Shown piece after piece: positions 1 through 8,234 of a stretch of DNA of 64,000 nt. The position numbers were made by a program, and so were the translations under genes. The DNA lies in assembly GCA_036513315.1 (NCBI GenBank), contig DATBZF010000005.1, positions 1 through 64,000 on the forward strand, written 5' to 3'. This DNA comes from Roseiarcus sp036513315 (lineage in GTDB: Bacteria; Pseudomonadota; Alphaproteobacteria; Rhizobiales; Beijerinckiaceae). The notes beneath the pieces are model-generated. The model worked only from the letters and a program-made list of their open reading frames with translations. It was not told the DNA's origin and ran no database searches. Positions within the stretch are counted from its first letter, which is position 1. The number at the start of each line of letters is the position of its first letter.

Positions 1-639
1 TCATTGACAAAGGTCTCAGCGGTGAAACACGCTCCGCCATGCGAAACGATGGATCACACTCGACCGTTTCAGTTGGTGTTGGTCTCGCGCCGGCGCGGCC
101 CGCGCCTTCTTCCTGAGAACCGGCCCGAACGAATGCTGTTGAAGCTTTTGTCTCCTATCCTGCACCTCCTTCCTATTGGAGGCCCGATCAACGAATTAGT
201 GAACCTGCACAGCAATGACGGCGATTGTTCATCTCGCTGTCGTGTACTCGCAGACGCGACGGTCCTGCCCGTCATCATCGCGAGGAATCGCACGCTGACG
301 CCGCTGGCCGAACGCTTTCGCGTGCAGCCGCAAGGTCGCCCATGCGGGATTGCGTTGAGACGCCGCGCATCAGATCATTGCCTCGCCTCGTGCGATGCGG
401 GCGCGACAGGAGCCTGACCGCCATCGGCGGAGCCGAGCGGCTAACGCGCCCCGCCGCGGTTCGTTTGCGTCAACGCGCGGAAGAGCCTGGTCGAGGTAAC
501 GAACCGTTAACCATAATCGGGCAAATTGATGGAGCCCGAATCATTCGGACGCGTTCGGACGGCGTGGCGTCCTCGATATTCGCCACACCGCCAAAGCCAT
601 GATGGCTGCCTGTTATTCCGACGCAGAAGGTCATTCTTC
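1..639. other. Gene-poor stretch, nothing supported
   Basis: Several overlapping open frames exist here on both strands, but their translations are arginine-rich, lack recognisable motifs, and none has a convincing ribosome binding site. I see no RNA gene, repeat or mobile element. The window edge may cut a gene that begins before base 1. Confidence 0.5.
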
Positions 640-864
640 ATGGAGATTCCGACAATTTCGCCGATGAATATGCGCACTCTCAACACCGCTCGCTGGGTGG
701 CGAGCGCCCGAGCGAACCGAAATACGACGTCGGCTTCGGCCGGGCCAGACGGCGAACTGACCCAATACGAAACCGGCGATGGCTACCGCCGCGACCCTTC
801 GCTCGCCACCGCGCACAACCCCATGACCCTCGCAACCGTCCAGGCGGCCTACGCTTCGATCTAG
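640..864 (+). CDS. Possible small hypothetical protein (74 aa)
   Basis: This short frame has a more protein-like composition than the surrounding frames: acidic and basic residues are balanced, and third codon positions are mostly G or C. An AAGG stretch lies about nine bases before the ATG. It has no signal peptide, no membrane segment and no motif I recognise. It stands alone, with no neighbour closer than 800 bases downstream. It could equally be a chance frame in GC-rich DNA, so the call is weak. Confidence 0.25.
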   Translation: MEIPTISPMNMRTLNTARWVASARANRNTTSASAGPDGELTQYETGDGYRRDPSLATAHNPMTLATVQAAYASI

Positions 865-1098
865 AGAGACAGGGTCCGCGGTTCGGCGGCACGGCAGGTT
901 GTGGCGGCGCTCGGAAAACGCGTCGTCCAGCGCTCGACGATCGTCGCCAAGTTTGGCCGCGGCGCCCTCTTGGGCTGCACATCGCATGCTTTGCAACATC
1001 ATCGACCACAGGACGCGCCCTTGTCGTTGGCGCAGGGTCGATGCGATCATTGAGGCGACCTCGCATGACAATGCCGTGTCTGGCGGCGATCAGGCGAG

Positions 1099-1143
1099 GG
1101 TGTCATGCGAAGCATGACGCGGATGAATGCTTCGCATGACACC
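1099..1143. repeat. Perfect 17-bp inverted repeat hairpin
   Basis: The left arm at 1099-1115 and the right arm at 1127-1143 are exact reverse complements, separated by an 11-base loop. The arms can be prolonged a little outward with one G-T pair. No T-run follows on either strand and no gene ends nearby, so a terminator role is not supported. A dispersed palindromic element is the simplest reading. Confidence 0.75.
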
Positions 1144-1298
1144 TTCCCCCGCAAGGGTAGGGCTGTACGGAACAGAATAGGCTGCAGCACTTCGCCTTTT
1201 GGAACCCCAGCACGTCATGCCCGGCCTTGTGCCACCGCTGTTCGGTTGCGCTAAAAAGTCCCGTCACGCGAGAGAATCTAGAACCTCTCGGCGTCTTG

Positions 1299-1393
1299 GC
1301 CGGGCTTGTCCCGGCCATCCACGCCGCGCCGTTGCAACAAACATTCGAAGTTGGCGGCTTCCGCTCGGCGTGGATGCCCGGGACAAGCCCGGG
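1299..1393. repeat. Palindromic dispersed repeat with CCGGGCTTGTCCCGG-like core
   Basis: A 28-base arm at 1299-1326 is repeated in inverted orientation at 1366-1393 with two mismatches, around a 39-base centre. Partial copies of the core (GGGACAAGCCCGGG) occur again at about 1457-1480 and, degraded, near 1208-1235. Such GC-rich elements are scattered in many Hyphomicrobiales genomes. Here they cluster in a gene-free region. Confidence 0.75.
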
Positions 1394-1664
1394 CAGGACG
1401 CGTCAGGGTTGTGTGCGACTTGAACTACGCACCCGGTCTTGCCGAACCGGACAGCCGTGGGACAAGCCCGGGATGACGTCGAAGGGTAGTACACAACCTA
1501 ATTACATCTCCGATTCTGCAACTTTTCGTTTTCTCCGGACAGCCCTGCGCAAGGAGGGAAGAAAGGCGGCGGTTTGAAATTGAACTTGCCAAAATTCCGA
1601 GAAAGCGTCAGCCTCCAGGCCAACAAGCCCGCATGAACCCATGCGGGCGTTTCCGGAGGAAGCC

Positions 1665-2873
1665 ATGGAGAATGGCCAGCAGGCGTCGGCGGCGGGGCCG
1701 CGCAACGCGGCGTCGGCGCCGTTTGACAGCGAACGTCTCGATGCGTTGCTCGATGCGGCCGGCATCGATGCGCTCGTCGTGTCGTCGAAGCACAATATTC
1801 AATATCTGCTCGGCGGCTATCGGTTCTTCTTCTTCGATCATTTCGACGCGATCGGCGTCAGCCGCTACCTTCCCCTGCTCGTCTATGTCAAAGGGCGCCT
1901 CGACCAGGCCGCTTATGTCGGCCATCCGATGGAATCCTATGAACGCGAGCTCGGCAAATTCTGGATGGCGGATGTGCAGGGCGCCGGCGGCAGTCTCGAC
2001 GCCGCGCAGCGCGCTGCCGATTACTTGCGCAAGTTTGGCGTCGGCCTGAAGAGGATCGGCGTCGAGCGGGCGTTCCTGCCCGCCGACGCCGACGAACTTT
2101 TGCGCCGGGCGCTGCCACGCGTCGAATTCGTCGAGGCGCATCTGCCGCTCGAGCGGCTGCGCGCCCGCAAGAGCGCCGGTGAGCTCGATTACTTGCGCAA
2201 GGCCTCCGATCTGGTCGTCGATGCGATGCTGGCGGTGGTCGCTTCGCATGGCCCCGGCGCCTCCAAGCTGGAACTGACCGAGGCGCTGCGCCGCGAGGAG
2301 GTGAACCGCGGGCTGACCTTCGAATATTGCCTGATTACCGCCGGAACCAGCCGGAATCGCGCGCCTTCCGAGCAAATCTGGGGGAAAGGCGAGATTTTAT
2401 CGCTCGATTCGGGCGGCAATTATAAAGGCTATATCGGCGATCTCTGCCGCATGGCGATACAGGGCGAGCCCGATTCCGAACTTGAAGACCTGCTCGCCGA
2501 GATCGACGCGATCCAGATGGCGGCGCGCCAACCGATCCGCGCCGGCGCGCTGGGCCATGAGATCTACGCCAGCGCCGGCCCAGTCCTGGAAAAATCGGCG
2601 CGAGGCAATTCGCTGGAATTCGTCGCCCATGGCATGGGCCTGGTCAGCCACGAAGCGCCGCGCCTCACCGCGCGCGGCCCCGTCCCCTACCCCGCCGAGG
2701 ACGCGGACCGGCCGCTCGAAGAGGGCATGGTCGTCTCGATCGAGACGACCCTGGCGCATCCGCGCCGCGGCTTCATCAAGCTGGAAGATACGGTCGCGGT
2801 GACGCGGGACGGCTGGGAAGCTTTCGGCGACCGCGGCCGTGGCTGGAACCGCGGGGGCGCCAGCGCGCACTGA
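1665..2873 (+). CDS. M24-family metallopeptidase-like protein (Xaa-Pro peptidase family)
   Basis: The protein is 402 residues. An N-terminal creatinase-type domain (about 20-170) precedes a pita-bread M24 domain. The five metal ligands of the family are all present: Asp248 and Asp259 (in LSLDSGG and IGDLCR), His322 (VAHGMGL), Glu360 (SIETTL) and Glu374 (KLEDTV). M24 enzymes hydrolyse Xaa-Pro bonds or C-N bonds of small molecules such as creatine, so the substrate is open. I chose the ATG at 1665, not the in-frame ATG at 1641, because GGAGGA lies five bases before it. The gene stands alone on this strand and converges on the dehydrogenase at 3070. No signal peptide, so cytoplasmic. Confidence 0.85.
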   Translation: MENGQQASAAGPRNAASAPFDSERLDALLDAAGIDALVVSSKHNIQYLLGGYRFFFFDHFDAIGVSRYLPLLVYVKGRLDQAAYVGHPMESYERELGKFWMADVQGAGGSLDAAQRAADYLRKFGVGLKRIGVERAFLPADADELLRRALPRVEFVEAHLPLERLRARKSAGELDYLRKASDLVVDAMLAVVASHGPGASKLELTEALRREEVNRGLTFEYCLITAGTSRNRAPSEQIWGKGEILSLDSGGNYKGYIGDLCRMAIQGEPDSELEDLLAEIDAIQMAARQPIRAGALGHEIYASAGPVLEKSARGNSLEFVAHGMGLVSHEAPRLTARGPVPYPAEDADRPLEEGMVVSIETTLAHPRRGFIKLEDTVAVTRDGWEAFGDRGRGWNRGGASAH

Positions 2874-2998
2874 GCGGGGCGCGGCGGGTTTTAGGGCTAT
2901 TATACGATATCTTGGGTCATATAAGGATGTCGAGAGCACAAGGTCAACATTGCTGACCTATACCGTCGTAACATATTGAATTAATTAAACAATGCGTT

Positions 2999-3022
2999 GC
3001 GTCGAATCTTGCGATTCGTCGC
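2999..3022. terminator. Possible terminator hairpin between convergent genes
   Basis: A ten-base stem with one mismatch and a four-base loop (arms 2999-3008 and 3013-3022) sits in the 196-base gap between two convergent genes. On the minus strand it lies about 50 bases after the dehydrogenase stop and is followed by an AT-rich stretch (TTTAATTAATT region). There is no strict T-run, so the call is tentative. Confidence 0.35.
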
Positions 3023-3069
3023 AAACGCCGGTGGGCGATTTTTCCGCCAGGCGAGCTTCGCGCCCCGCC

Positions 3070-4506
3070 TCAGGACTCGAGCAAAGTGACGAGCTTGCTA
3101 TTGAAGAACGCCTCCAGCGCCTCCGCCCCGCCCTCGCTGCCAAAGCCTGAATCCTTGATGCCGCCGAACGGAATTTCCGGCAGGCCAAGGCCGAGATGGT
3201 TGATCGAGATCATGCCGCTTTCGACCGCCTCGCCGAGCCGCGCGCTGGTCTTGGCCGATTTGGTGAAGGCATAGGCGGCGAGGCCATATTCGAGCCGGTT
3301 CGCCTCGGCGACCGCCTCCTCATAATCGTCGAAGCGGTTGATGATCGCCAGCGGGCCGAATGGCTCCTCGTTCATGATGCGGGCGCTTTTGGGAACGTCC
3401 GTGACTACCGTCGGCTCGAAGAAAAAGCCCTTGTTGCCGATGCGCTTGCCGCCGGTGCGCAGCTTGCCGCCATGGGCGACGGCGTCGGCGACGAAAGCCT
3501 CCATCGCCTCGACGCGGCGCAGATGGGCGAGCGGGCCCATCGTCGTTTCCACCTCCAGCCCATCGCCGACTTTGACCGCCTTGGCGGCGCTGACGAATTG
3601 CTCGACGAAAGGCTCATAGGCCTTGTTCTGCACCATGACGCGAGTCGGCGCGACGCAGATCTGGCCGGCGTTGCGATATTTGCCGGTGGCGAGTTGCTTG
3701 ACCGCGGAATCGACGTCCGCGTCCTCGAATACCAGCGCCGGCGCGTGGCCGCCAAGCTCCATCGTGATGCGCTTCATGTGTTCGCCCGCCAGCATGGCGA
3801 GGCGCTTGCCGACAGCGGTCGAGCCGGTGAAGGTCACCTTGCGGATGATGGGATGCGGGATGAGATATTCCGAGATTTCCGAGGGCACGCCGAAGACCAG
3901 ATTGACCACGCCGGGCGGCACCCCGCCGTCGGCGAAGGCGCGCACCAGTTCGGCGCAGGAGGCCGGCGTTTCCTCGGGTCCCTTGATGATGATGCTGCAG
4001 CCGGCGGCGAGCGCGCCGGAAATCTTGCGAACTGCCTGATTGATCGGGAAATTCCATGGCGTGAACGCCGCCACTGGGCCGACCGGCGTCTTGACCACCA
4101 TCTGCCGGACGCCATCGGCCCGCGCCGGCACGATGCGGCCATAAGCTCGGCGGCCCTCCTCGGCATACCAGTCGATCATGTCGGCGCCGTTGAGCGTCTC
4201 GAGCCTGGATTGCGCGAGCGGCTTGCCCTGTTCGAGCGTCATCAGTTCGGCGATGGATTCGACGCGCGAGCGAAGGATGTCGGCGGCTTTGCGCATTATC
4301 TTGTAGCGCTCGAAGGCGGGCACCTTGCTCCAGATTTTGAACGCGCGATCGGCGGCGGCGAGCGCCCTGTCGAGATCGGCGCGTGTCGCATTTTCGACCT
4401 TGCCGATCCGATCGCCGGTGGCCGGATTGAGGATATCGACGCCTGCCCCGCCGCCAGCCTCGCTCCATGATCCGTCGATGAACAGGGAAACGTCGGAATA
4501 ACTCAT
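3070..4506 (-). CDS. NAD(P)-dependent aldehyde dehydrogenase, succinate-semialdehyde type
   Basis: The 478-residue protein is full length for the aldehyde dehydrogenase superfamily and oxidises an aldehyde to a carboxylate. The catalytic residues are visible: general base Glu250 in MELGGHAP and nucleophile Cys284 in NAGQICVAPTR. The cofactor-binding FTGSTAVGK and TPWNFP motifs are also present. The sequence most resembles succinate-semialdehyde and alpha-ketoglutarate-semialdehyde dehydrogenases. The ATG overlaps the stop of the upstream SEL1 gene by four bases (ATGA, 4503-4506), so the two are probably translationally coupled. An AGAGG precedes the start. The substrate is not settled; it could serve the last step of a non-phosphorylative sugar-acid pathway. 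Confidence 0.85.
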   Translation of the reverse strand: MSYSDVSLFIDGSWSEAGGGAGVDILNPATGDRIGKVENATRADLDRALAAADRAFKIWSKVPAFERYKIMRKAADILRSRVESIAELMTLEQGKPLAQSRLETLNGADMIDWYAEEGRRAYGRIVPARADGVRQMVVKTPVGPVAAFTPWNFPINQAVRKISGALAAGCSIIIKGPEETPASCAELVRAFADGGVPPGVVNLVFGVPSEISEYLIPHPIIRKVTFTGSTAVGKRLAMLAGEHMKRITMELGGHAPALVFEDADVDSAVKQLATGKYRNAGQICVAPTRVMVQNKAYEPFVEQFVSAAKAVKVGDGLEVETTMGPLAHLRRVEAMEAFVADAVAHGGKLRTGGKRIGNKGFFFEPTVVTDVPKSARIMNEEPFGPLAIINRFDDYEEAVAEANRLEYGLAAYAFTKSAKTSARLGEAVESGMISINHLGLGLPEIPFGGIKDSGFGSEGGAEALEAFFNSKLVTLLES

Positions 4507-6032
4507 GGCTTTGCCTCTGGAACGGGATTGGGGGTCTGCGCCATTCTATCATCAGGTCTAGGGTTTGCCGCAACCGGGGCGCCTGACGAAGATGACCATC
4601 GCCATTCGTGTGCGTTCACCACGACAGCCACTTGCGCCACGTCGCAGGCCGATGGGTCTACATAAAATTGCAGGTATTGGCCGAACTCGGCGGCCATCGG
4701 CTGATCGAAGGGAATCCTGGGAAGCGAGATTTTTTCCAACGCGGCCGCCAGATTCTTGCCACCCCTGTCAAAATCAGGTCCGCCCGCGGTCGTCAGGCCA
4801 GCGCCGCGGCCGCGCGTGAATATCGAGGGGTCCTGGGTATAGACGCGGCACGCGCCGTTATTAACCGAAAGGCTGTTCAAGGAAAATTGATTGGATCGCG
4901 GCGACACTTCGATCGCGACGGTCGGCACGCCACTCGAATTGCGATGATCCAGTAGCTTCACGACGATATTGACGGGAGGGCGATCTCCGCCAGAGGCCTC
5001 ACCCTCCAGACGACCTTGCAGGAATATATCGGGGGCCGGATGGATCGCGACCGGATCGTTCAGCCGGGCGCCAGGCTCGCCAGGCGACGGCGTATTAGCG
5101 GGAGAAGGCGGCGGCGCCTTGGAACTCTCGCCACTCTCATCCGCGGGCCTGGCGTGCGCGTCGCCCGGTTCATTCGAACTCAGCTTGTCGGGGGTCGGCT
5201 GGCCGGATACGGCTTCATCGCCGGCGGTGGAGGCGGCGCGCTGACCGGCTTCGCCGTAACGCCGATCCAGGCTTTGATCCTCCTCCTCCGTCCAGGGGAA
5301 GCCGGCCTCGGCGGGCGCATAGCCCTGGTTGGCCGCTAGCCCGTAAAGCCTTCGCGCTTCGGCAAAGTTCGGTTTGACCCCTTTTCCGGAGGCGTAAAGG
5401 CCCGCGAGGCTATATTCGGCAGGCGCGAAGCCTTGCGAGGCGGCCGCCAGCAACCACTTCACCGCCAGGGTGAAATCCTGGGCGACGCCTCGTCCCTCCA
5501 AATACATCATGCCGAGGTTTGATTCCGCCGGCGCGAGACCCTGGTCCGCCGCCAGCCGATCCCATTTCACCGCCTCCTCGTCATTGCGAGGCGCTCCCAG
5601 CCCATTGAAATAAAACGAGCCAAGATCAACCTCCGCGAGAGCGAAATTCGCTTCCGCCGCCTTGAGGAAGAGATCGCGCGCCTTGGAGAACTCACCCCGC
5701 GCGCTATAGGCGCGCCCCAATTCGAAATTCAGCCGCGGAGAATCGGGATTCCTGGCCAAAGCCTCGGAACAGGCCGGAATGGCGACCTTTGGATCGATCC
5801 TCTCGAAGGGCATTCCGAGGCCGGGAATTTGGCTGTCAAACTCGCTCGCCGTATAGCGGTCGCAAAATGTGATGAGACGCTGCGACTGAGCTTCGACGCC
5901 AGATTTACCAGAATCCGCGCCAATGGCGGGCGCCGTCTGAGCGGACGCTCGCGATTGCACAAGGCAACACAGGGCGGCGATCGCCATGAGCTTTGGCAGG
6001 ATTTTGCGTTTGCGCATTGGCGCCATCATCAT
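4503..6032 (-). CDS. Secreted SEL1-repeat protein
   Basis: The frame is open from 6185, but the first plausible start is the ATG triplet ending at 6032, which gives 509 residues and a clear signal peptide (KRK, then a hydrophobic core, then RASAQ). A second candidate start lies at 6017. After a TPR-like helical segment come at least three SEL1 repeats (motifs such as LGSFYFNGLGAPRN, LGMMYLEGRGVAQD and LAGLYASGKGVKPN). A proline/serine-rich linker follows, then about 170 residues I do not recognise. SEL1 repeats mediate protein contacts, often in periplasmic assembly or signalling. Its stop overlaps the dehydrogenase start, an odd pairing of a secreted scaffold with a cytosolic enzyme. Confidence 0.75.
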   Translation of the reverse strand: MMMAPMRKRKILPKLMAIAALCCLVQSRASAQTAPAIGADSGKSGVEAQSQRLITFCDRYTASEFDSQIPGLGMPFERIDPKVAIPACSEALARNPDSPRLNFELGRAYSARGEFSKARDLFLKAAEANFALAEVDLGSFYFNGLGAPRNDEEAVKWDRLAADQGLAPAESNLGMMYLEGRGVAQDFTLAVKWLLAAASQGFAPAEYSLAGLYASGKGVKPNFAEARRLYGLAANQGYAPAEAGFPWTEEEDQSLDRRYGEAGQRAASTAGDEAVSGQPTPDKLSSNEPGDAHARPADESGESSKAPPPSPANTPSPGEPGARLNDPVAIHPAPDIFLQGRLEGEASGGDRPPVNIVVKLLDHRNSSGVPTVAIEVSPRSNQFSLNSLSVNNGACRVYTQDPSIFTRGRGAGLTTAGGPDFDRGGKNLAAALEKISLPRIPFDQPMAAEFGQYLQFYVDPSACDVAQVAVVVNAHEWRWSSSSGAPVAANPRPDDRMAQTPNPVPEAKP

Positions 6033-6130
6033 CTGCTCGACGAGATCGATAGCTTCTATTCGCCCTGTGCCTTGCCTCGGCCTGATCACGCCGATCCGAA
6101 CCGAATCTATCTCATCGGCGACCTGCCGAT

Positions 6131-6970
6131 TTATCCACCAATGCCCGTCAGAATCAGGTCCGGAGCGACGCCGTGCTTTGCACATTCGGCCGCCAGCTCT
6201 CGCTCCGACAGATTTGCCAGAATGCCGGTCCTCACCAGCGCCGCCGCCGCGCCAAACCGGCGCGCGCCGACAATGTCATGCTCGACGCTGTCGCCGATGC
6301 ATAGCACCTGCTGCGGCTCCGGCGAACCGACGAGACGGGCGGCGGCGGCGTAGATCGCCGGATAGGGCTTTCCAATCCAACTGACAACGCCGCCAAGCGC
6401 CTCGTAGAGTTCAGCGATCGCGCCGGCGCCAGGATGAGTCCCGCTGGAAGTCAGCATCAGCTTGTCCGGATTCGTGCATAGACAGGGCGCATGGCGACGG
6501 GCGGCGGGTTCAATCCACCGTTCGTATTGGGCAAGCGAGACGCGATCGCCCTCGCTTCCGCTGATAATGAGAAGATCCGCCTGCATCCCATCATCGACAA
6601 TAGTCAGGCCAAGCCCGTCCGCCAGATCGTGCTCGCCCGACGACGAAATGGTCATGCATCGGGTCGCGGGCCCGAGCGCAATGGGTAACTCGCCATGGAG
6701 AAGCGCGGACCTGGCAACGTCGCCGGAGGTCAGGAAATGATCGTACAGCCCGCGCGGAATTCCCAGCGTCTCCATGCGGCGCGCGTTGTGCTCCCCAGAC
6801 CGACCTGAGTTGGAAAGAATGACGACCCGCGCGCCGCGCGCCTTCAATTCCTTCAGAGCCTCGACGACGCCGGGATAAGGACGGCGACCATCGTGAAGCA
6901 CGCCATATTGATCGATGAACAGGAATTGGAACGCGGCGGAAAAGGCCGCGAATGGCGACAAACCTTCCAT
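6131..6970 (-). CDS. HAD-superfamily class IIA hydrolase (NagD-like phosphatase)
   Basis: The 279-residue protein has the HAD fold layout: FIDQYGVLHDG at the N-terminus (motif I), ILSNSGR (motif II), a IGKPYPAIY lysine (motif III) and CIGDSVEHDI (motif IV). In motif I the usual second Asp is replaced by Tyr, as is seen with Trp/Tyr in a known HAD-IIA subgroup. Family members dephosphorylate small sugar or nucleotide phosphates. It begins one base after the stop of the ribulokinase-like gene, so it is the last gene of the tightly packed ery-type operon. It may remove dead-end phosphorylated sugars, which is inference. Confidence 0.75.
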   Translation of the reverse strand: MEGLSPFAAFSAAFQFLFIDQYGVLHDGRRPYPGVVEALKELKARGARVVILSNSGRSGEHNARRMETLGIPRGLYDHFLTSGDVARSALLHGELPIALGPATRCMTISSSGEHDLADGLGLTIVDDGMQADLLIISGSEGDRVSLAQYERWIEPAARRHAPCLCTNPDKLMLTSSGTHPGAGAIAELYEALGGVVSWIGKPYPAIYAAAARLVGSPEPQQVLCIGDSVEHDIVGARRFGAAAALVRTGILANLSERELAAECAKHGVAPDLILTGIGG

Positions 6971-6971
6971 G

Positions 6972-8234
6972 TCATTCGGTCCTGATCCGGCTCAGCAAAA
7001 GACGGGCGGTACCCACGCACGCTTCCTGCGAAAGCGCCGTTTCAAACGGCGCGCCAAGAAGCCGCTGGCGAATGCGTGTCCAGCCGGCGTTGCCCGCCCC
7101 GCCGCCGACGCTGCGGACCGATTTCAACCCCGGCGCGCCCAATTCGCGAAGACGGCCGTAGGCAAGCGCCTCGATTTCAGCGATGCCCTCAAGCACCGCT
7201 TGAAAGAATATGGCCTCGTCGGCCGGCCGCGGCATGAGCCTGGGCAAAAGATTCGCGTCGTTGATGGGAAAGCGTTCACCCGGCCGCGCCAATGGATAAA
7301 AGTGCAGGCCTGTAGGCTCGTCAGGCTTCAGAGCAGCGGAAAGTTCGCTCAGATCCGCGTTCGGGAAAAGATGCTGGATCACTGCGCCGCCGGTATTCGA
7401 GGCGCCGCCGACCAACCAGCGATCGCCCAGGCGATGGCTGTAGACGCCATAGGCCGATGCCGAGATCGGAGTATCCGACAGAATCTTGATCACCAGCGTG
7501 GAACCCAGCGCGGTGACCGCCTCGCCATTCCGCCAGGCGCCAGTTGCGACGAAGGAAGCGCAACCATCTGTCGTGCCCGCATGGACCATAGCCGTGGCGG
7601 GCAGGCCGAGCTGGCGGGCATCTTCATTAACGGGGCCAATCGGGGCGCCCGGCTCAAGCACTCTGGGCATTTTGGACAGGTCGGCGCCGGTCCTGGCGAT
7701 CCAGTCCGGCCAATGCCGCGCGACCGGATCATAGCCTGTTTTGAGCGCGTTGTTCTCGTCAGTTCGATCAAAACGCCCGGTCAGGCGGCCGGCCAACCAG
7801 TCGGCCTGGTGAATAACATGTCGGACTCTGGGACGATCCTGCATCATCAGGACGCGGGCCAGCCCCGAAGTCCGTCCGCGCGCAGCGCTGTCGAGAGGCG
7901 CCTCGGCGTCGATGCGCGAAAGGATCACGTCGTCTTCGCACGGCTCATCATACATGCGCGCCGCGCCGACTGGCGCGCCGCCCTCGTCGACAGCCACTAT
8001 AGTGCCCGAAGTTCCATCCACGGCGAGCGCGACAACTCGGGAGAGATCGCAATCGGCCCGCAAGCGCGCGAAACAAGCAAGCGTGGCGCGCCACCAGACT
8101 TCCGGCGCCGCCGGATCGTCGCCGATCGACGCCAGGGTCGCCGAGGCCGCTCCAACCACTTCGCCATCGGCGGCGAGAATCACGACGCGAACGCCCGATG
8201 TGCCGACATCGACGCCAAGGGCGCGCGCGATCAT
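6972..8234 (-). CDS. FGGY-family carbohydrate kinase, D-ribulokinase-like
   Basis: The 420-residue protein belongs to the FGGY fold. GVDVGTSGVR opens the ATPase domain, DGTSGTIVAVD follows, the catalytic Asp candidate is DGCASF, and a GGGAGN adenosine motif lies near the C-terminus. It is shorter than xylulokinases, and the DGTSGT/YDEP pattern recalls the plant/cyanobacterial XK-1/SePSK D-ribulokinase group. The ATG at 8234 overlaps the aldolase stop (ATGA, 8231-8234), and it runs directly into the HAD gene. A second kinase inside an ery-type operon is unusual; it may phosphorylate a ketose such as D-ribulose or erythrulose, which is inference. Confidence 0.75.
   Translation of the reverse strand: MIARALGVDVGTSGVRVVILAADGEVVGAASATLASIGDDPAAPEVWWRATLACFARLRADCDLSRVVALAVDGTSGTIVAVDEGGAPVGAARMYDEPCEDDVILSRIDAEAPLDSAARGRTSGLARVLMMQDRPRVRHVIHQADWLAGRLTGRFDRTDENNALKTGYDPVARHWPDWIARTGADLSKMPRVLEPGAPIGPVNEDARQLGLPATAMVHAGTTDGCASFVATGAWRNGEAVTALGSTLVIKILSDTPISASAYGVYSHRLGDRWLVGGASNTGGAVIQHLFPNADLSELSAALKPDEPTGLHFYPLARPGERFPINDANLLPRLMPRPADEAIFFQAVLEGIAEIEALAYGRLRELGAPGLKSVRSVGGGAGNAGWTRIRQRLLGAPFETALSQEACVGTARLLLSRIRTE

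Larger units (their letters stand above)
865..1664. other. Gene-free, repeat-bearing intergenic region
   Basis: No open frame here looks coding. The stretch holds a long perfect hairpin (1099-1143), a palindromic repeat pair (1299-1393) and further partial copies of the same GC-rich core near 1208-1235 and 1457-1480. It ends at the ribosome binding site of the M24-family gene. The accumulation of repeat units suggests an old intergenic repeat landing zone, not a lost gene. Confidence 0.6.

Noticed and set aside
3196..4470. 424-residue open frame on the plus strand opposite the aldehyde dehydrogenase gene
   Set aside because: It is the antisense shadow of a gene with full catalytic motifs; no own motif or start signal.
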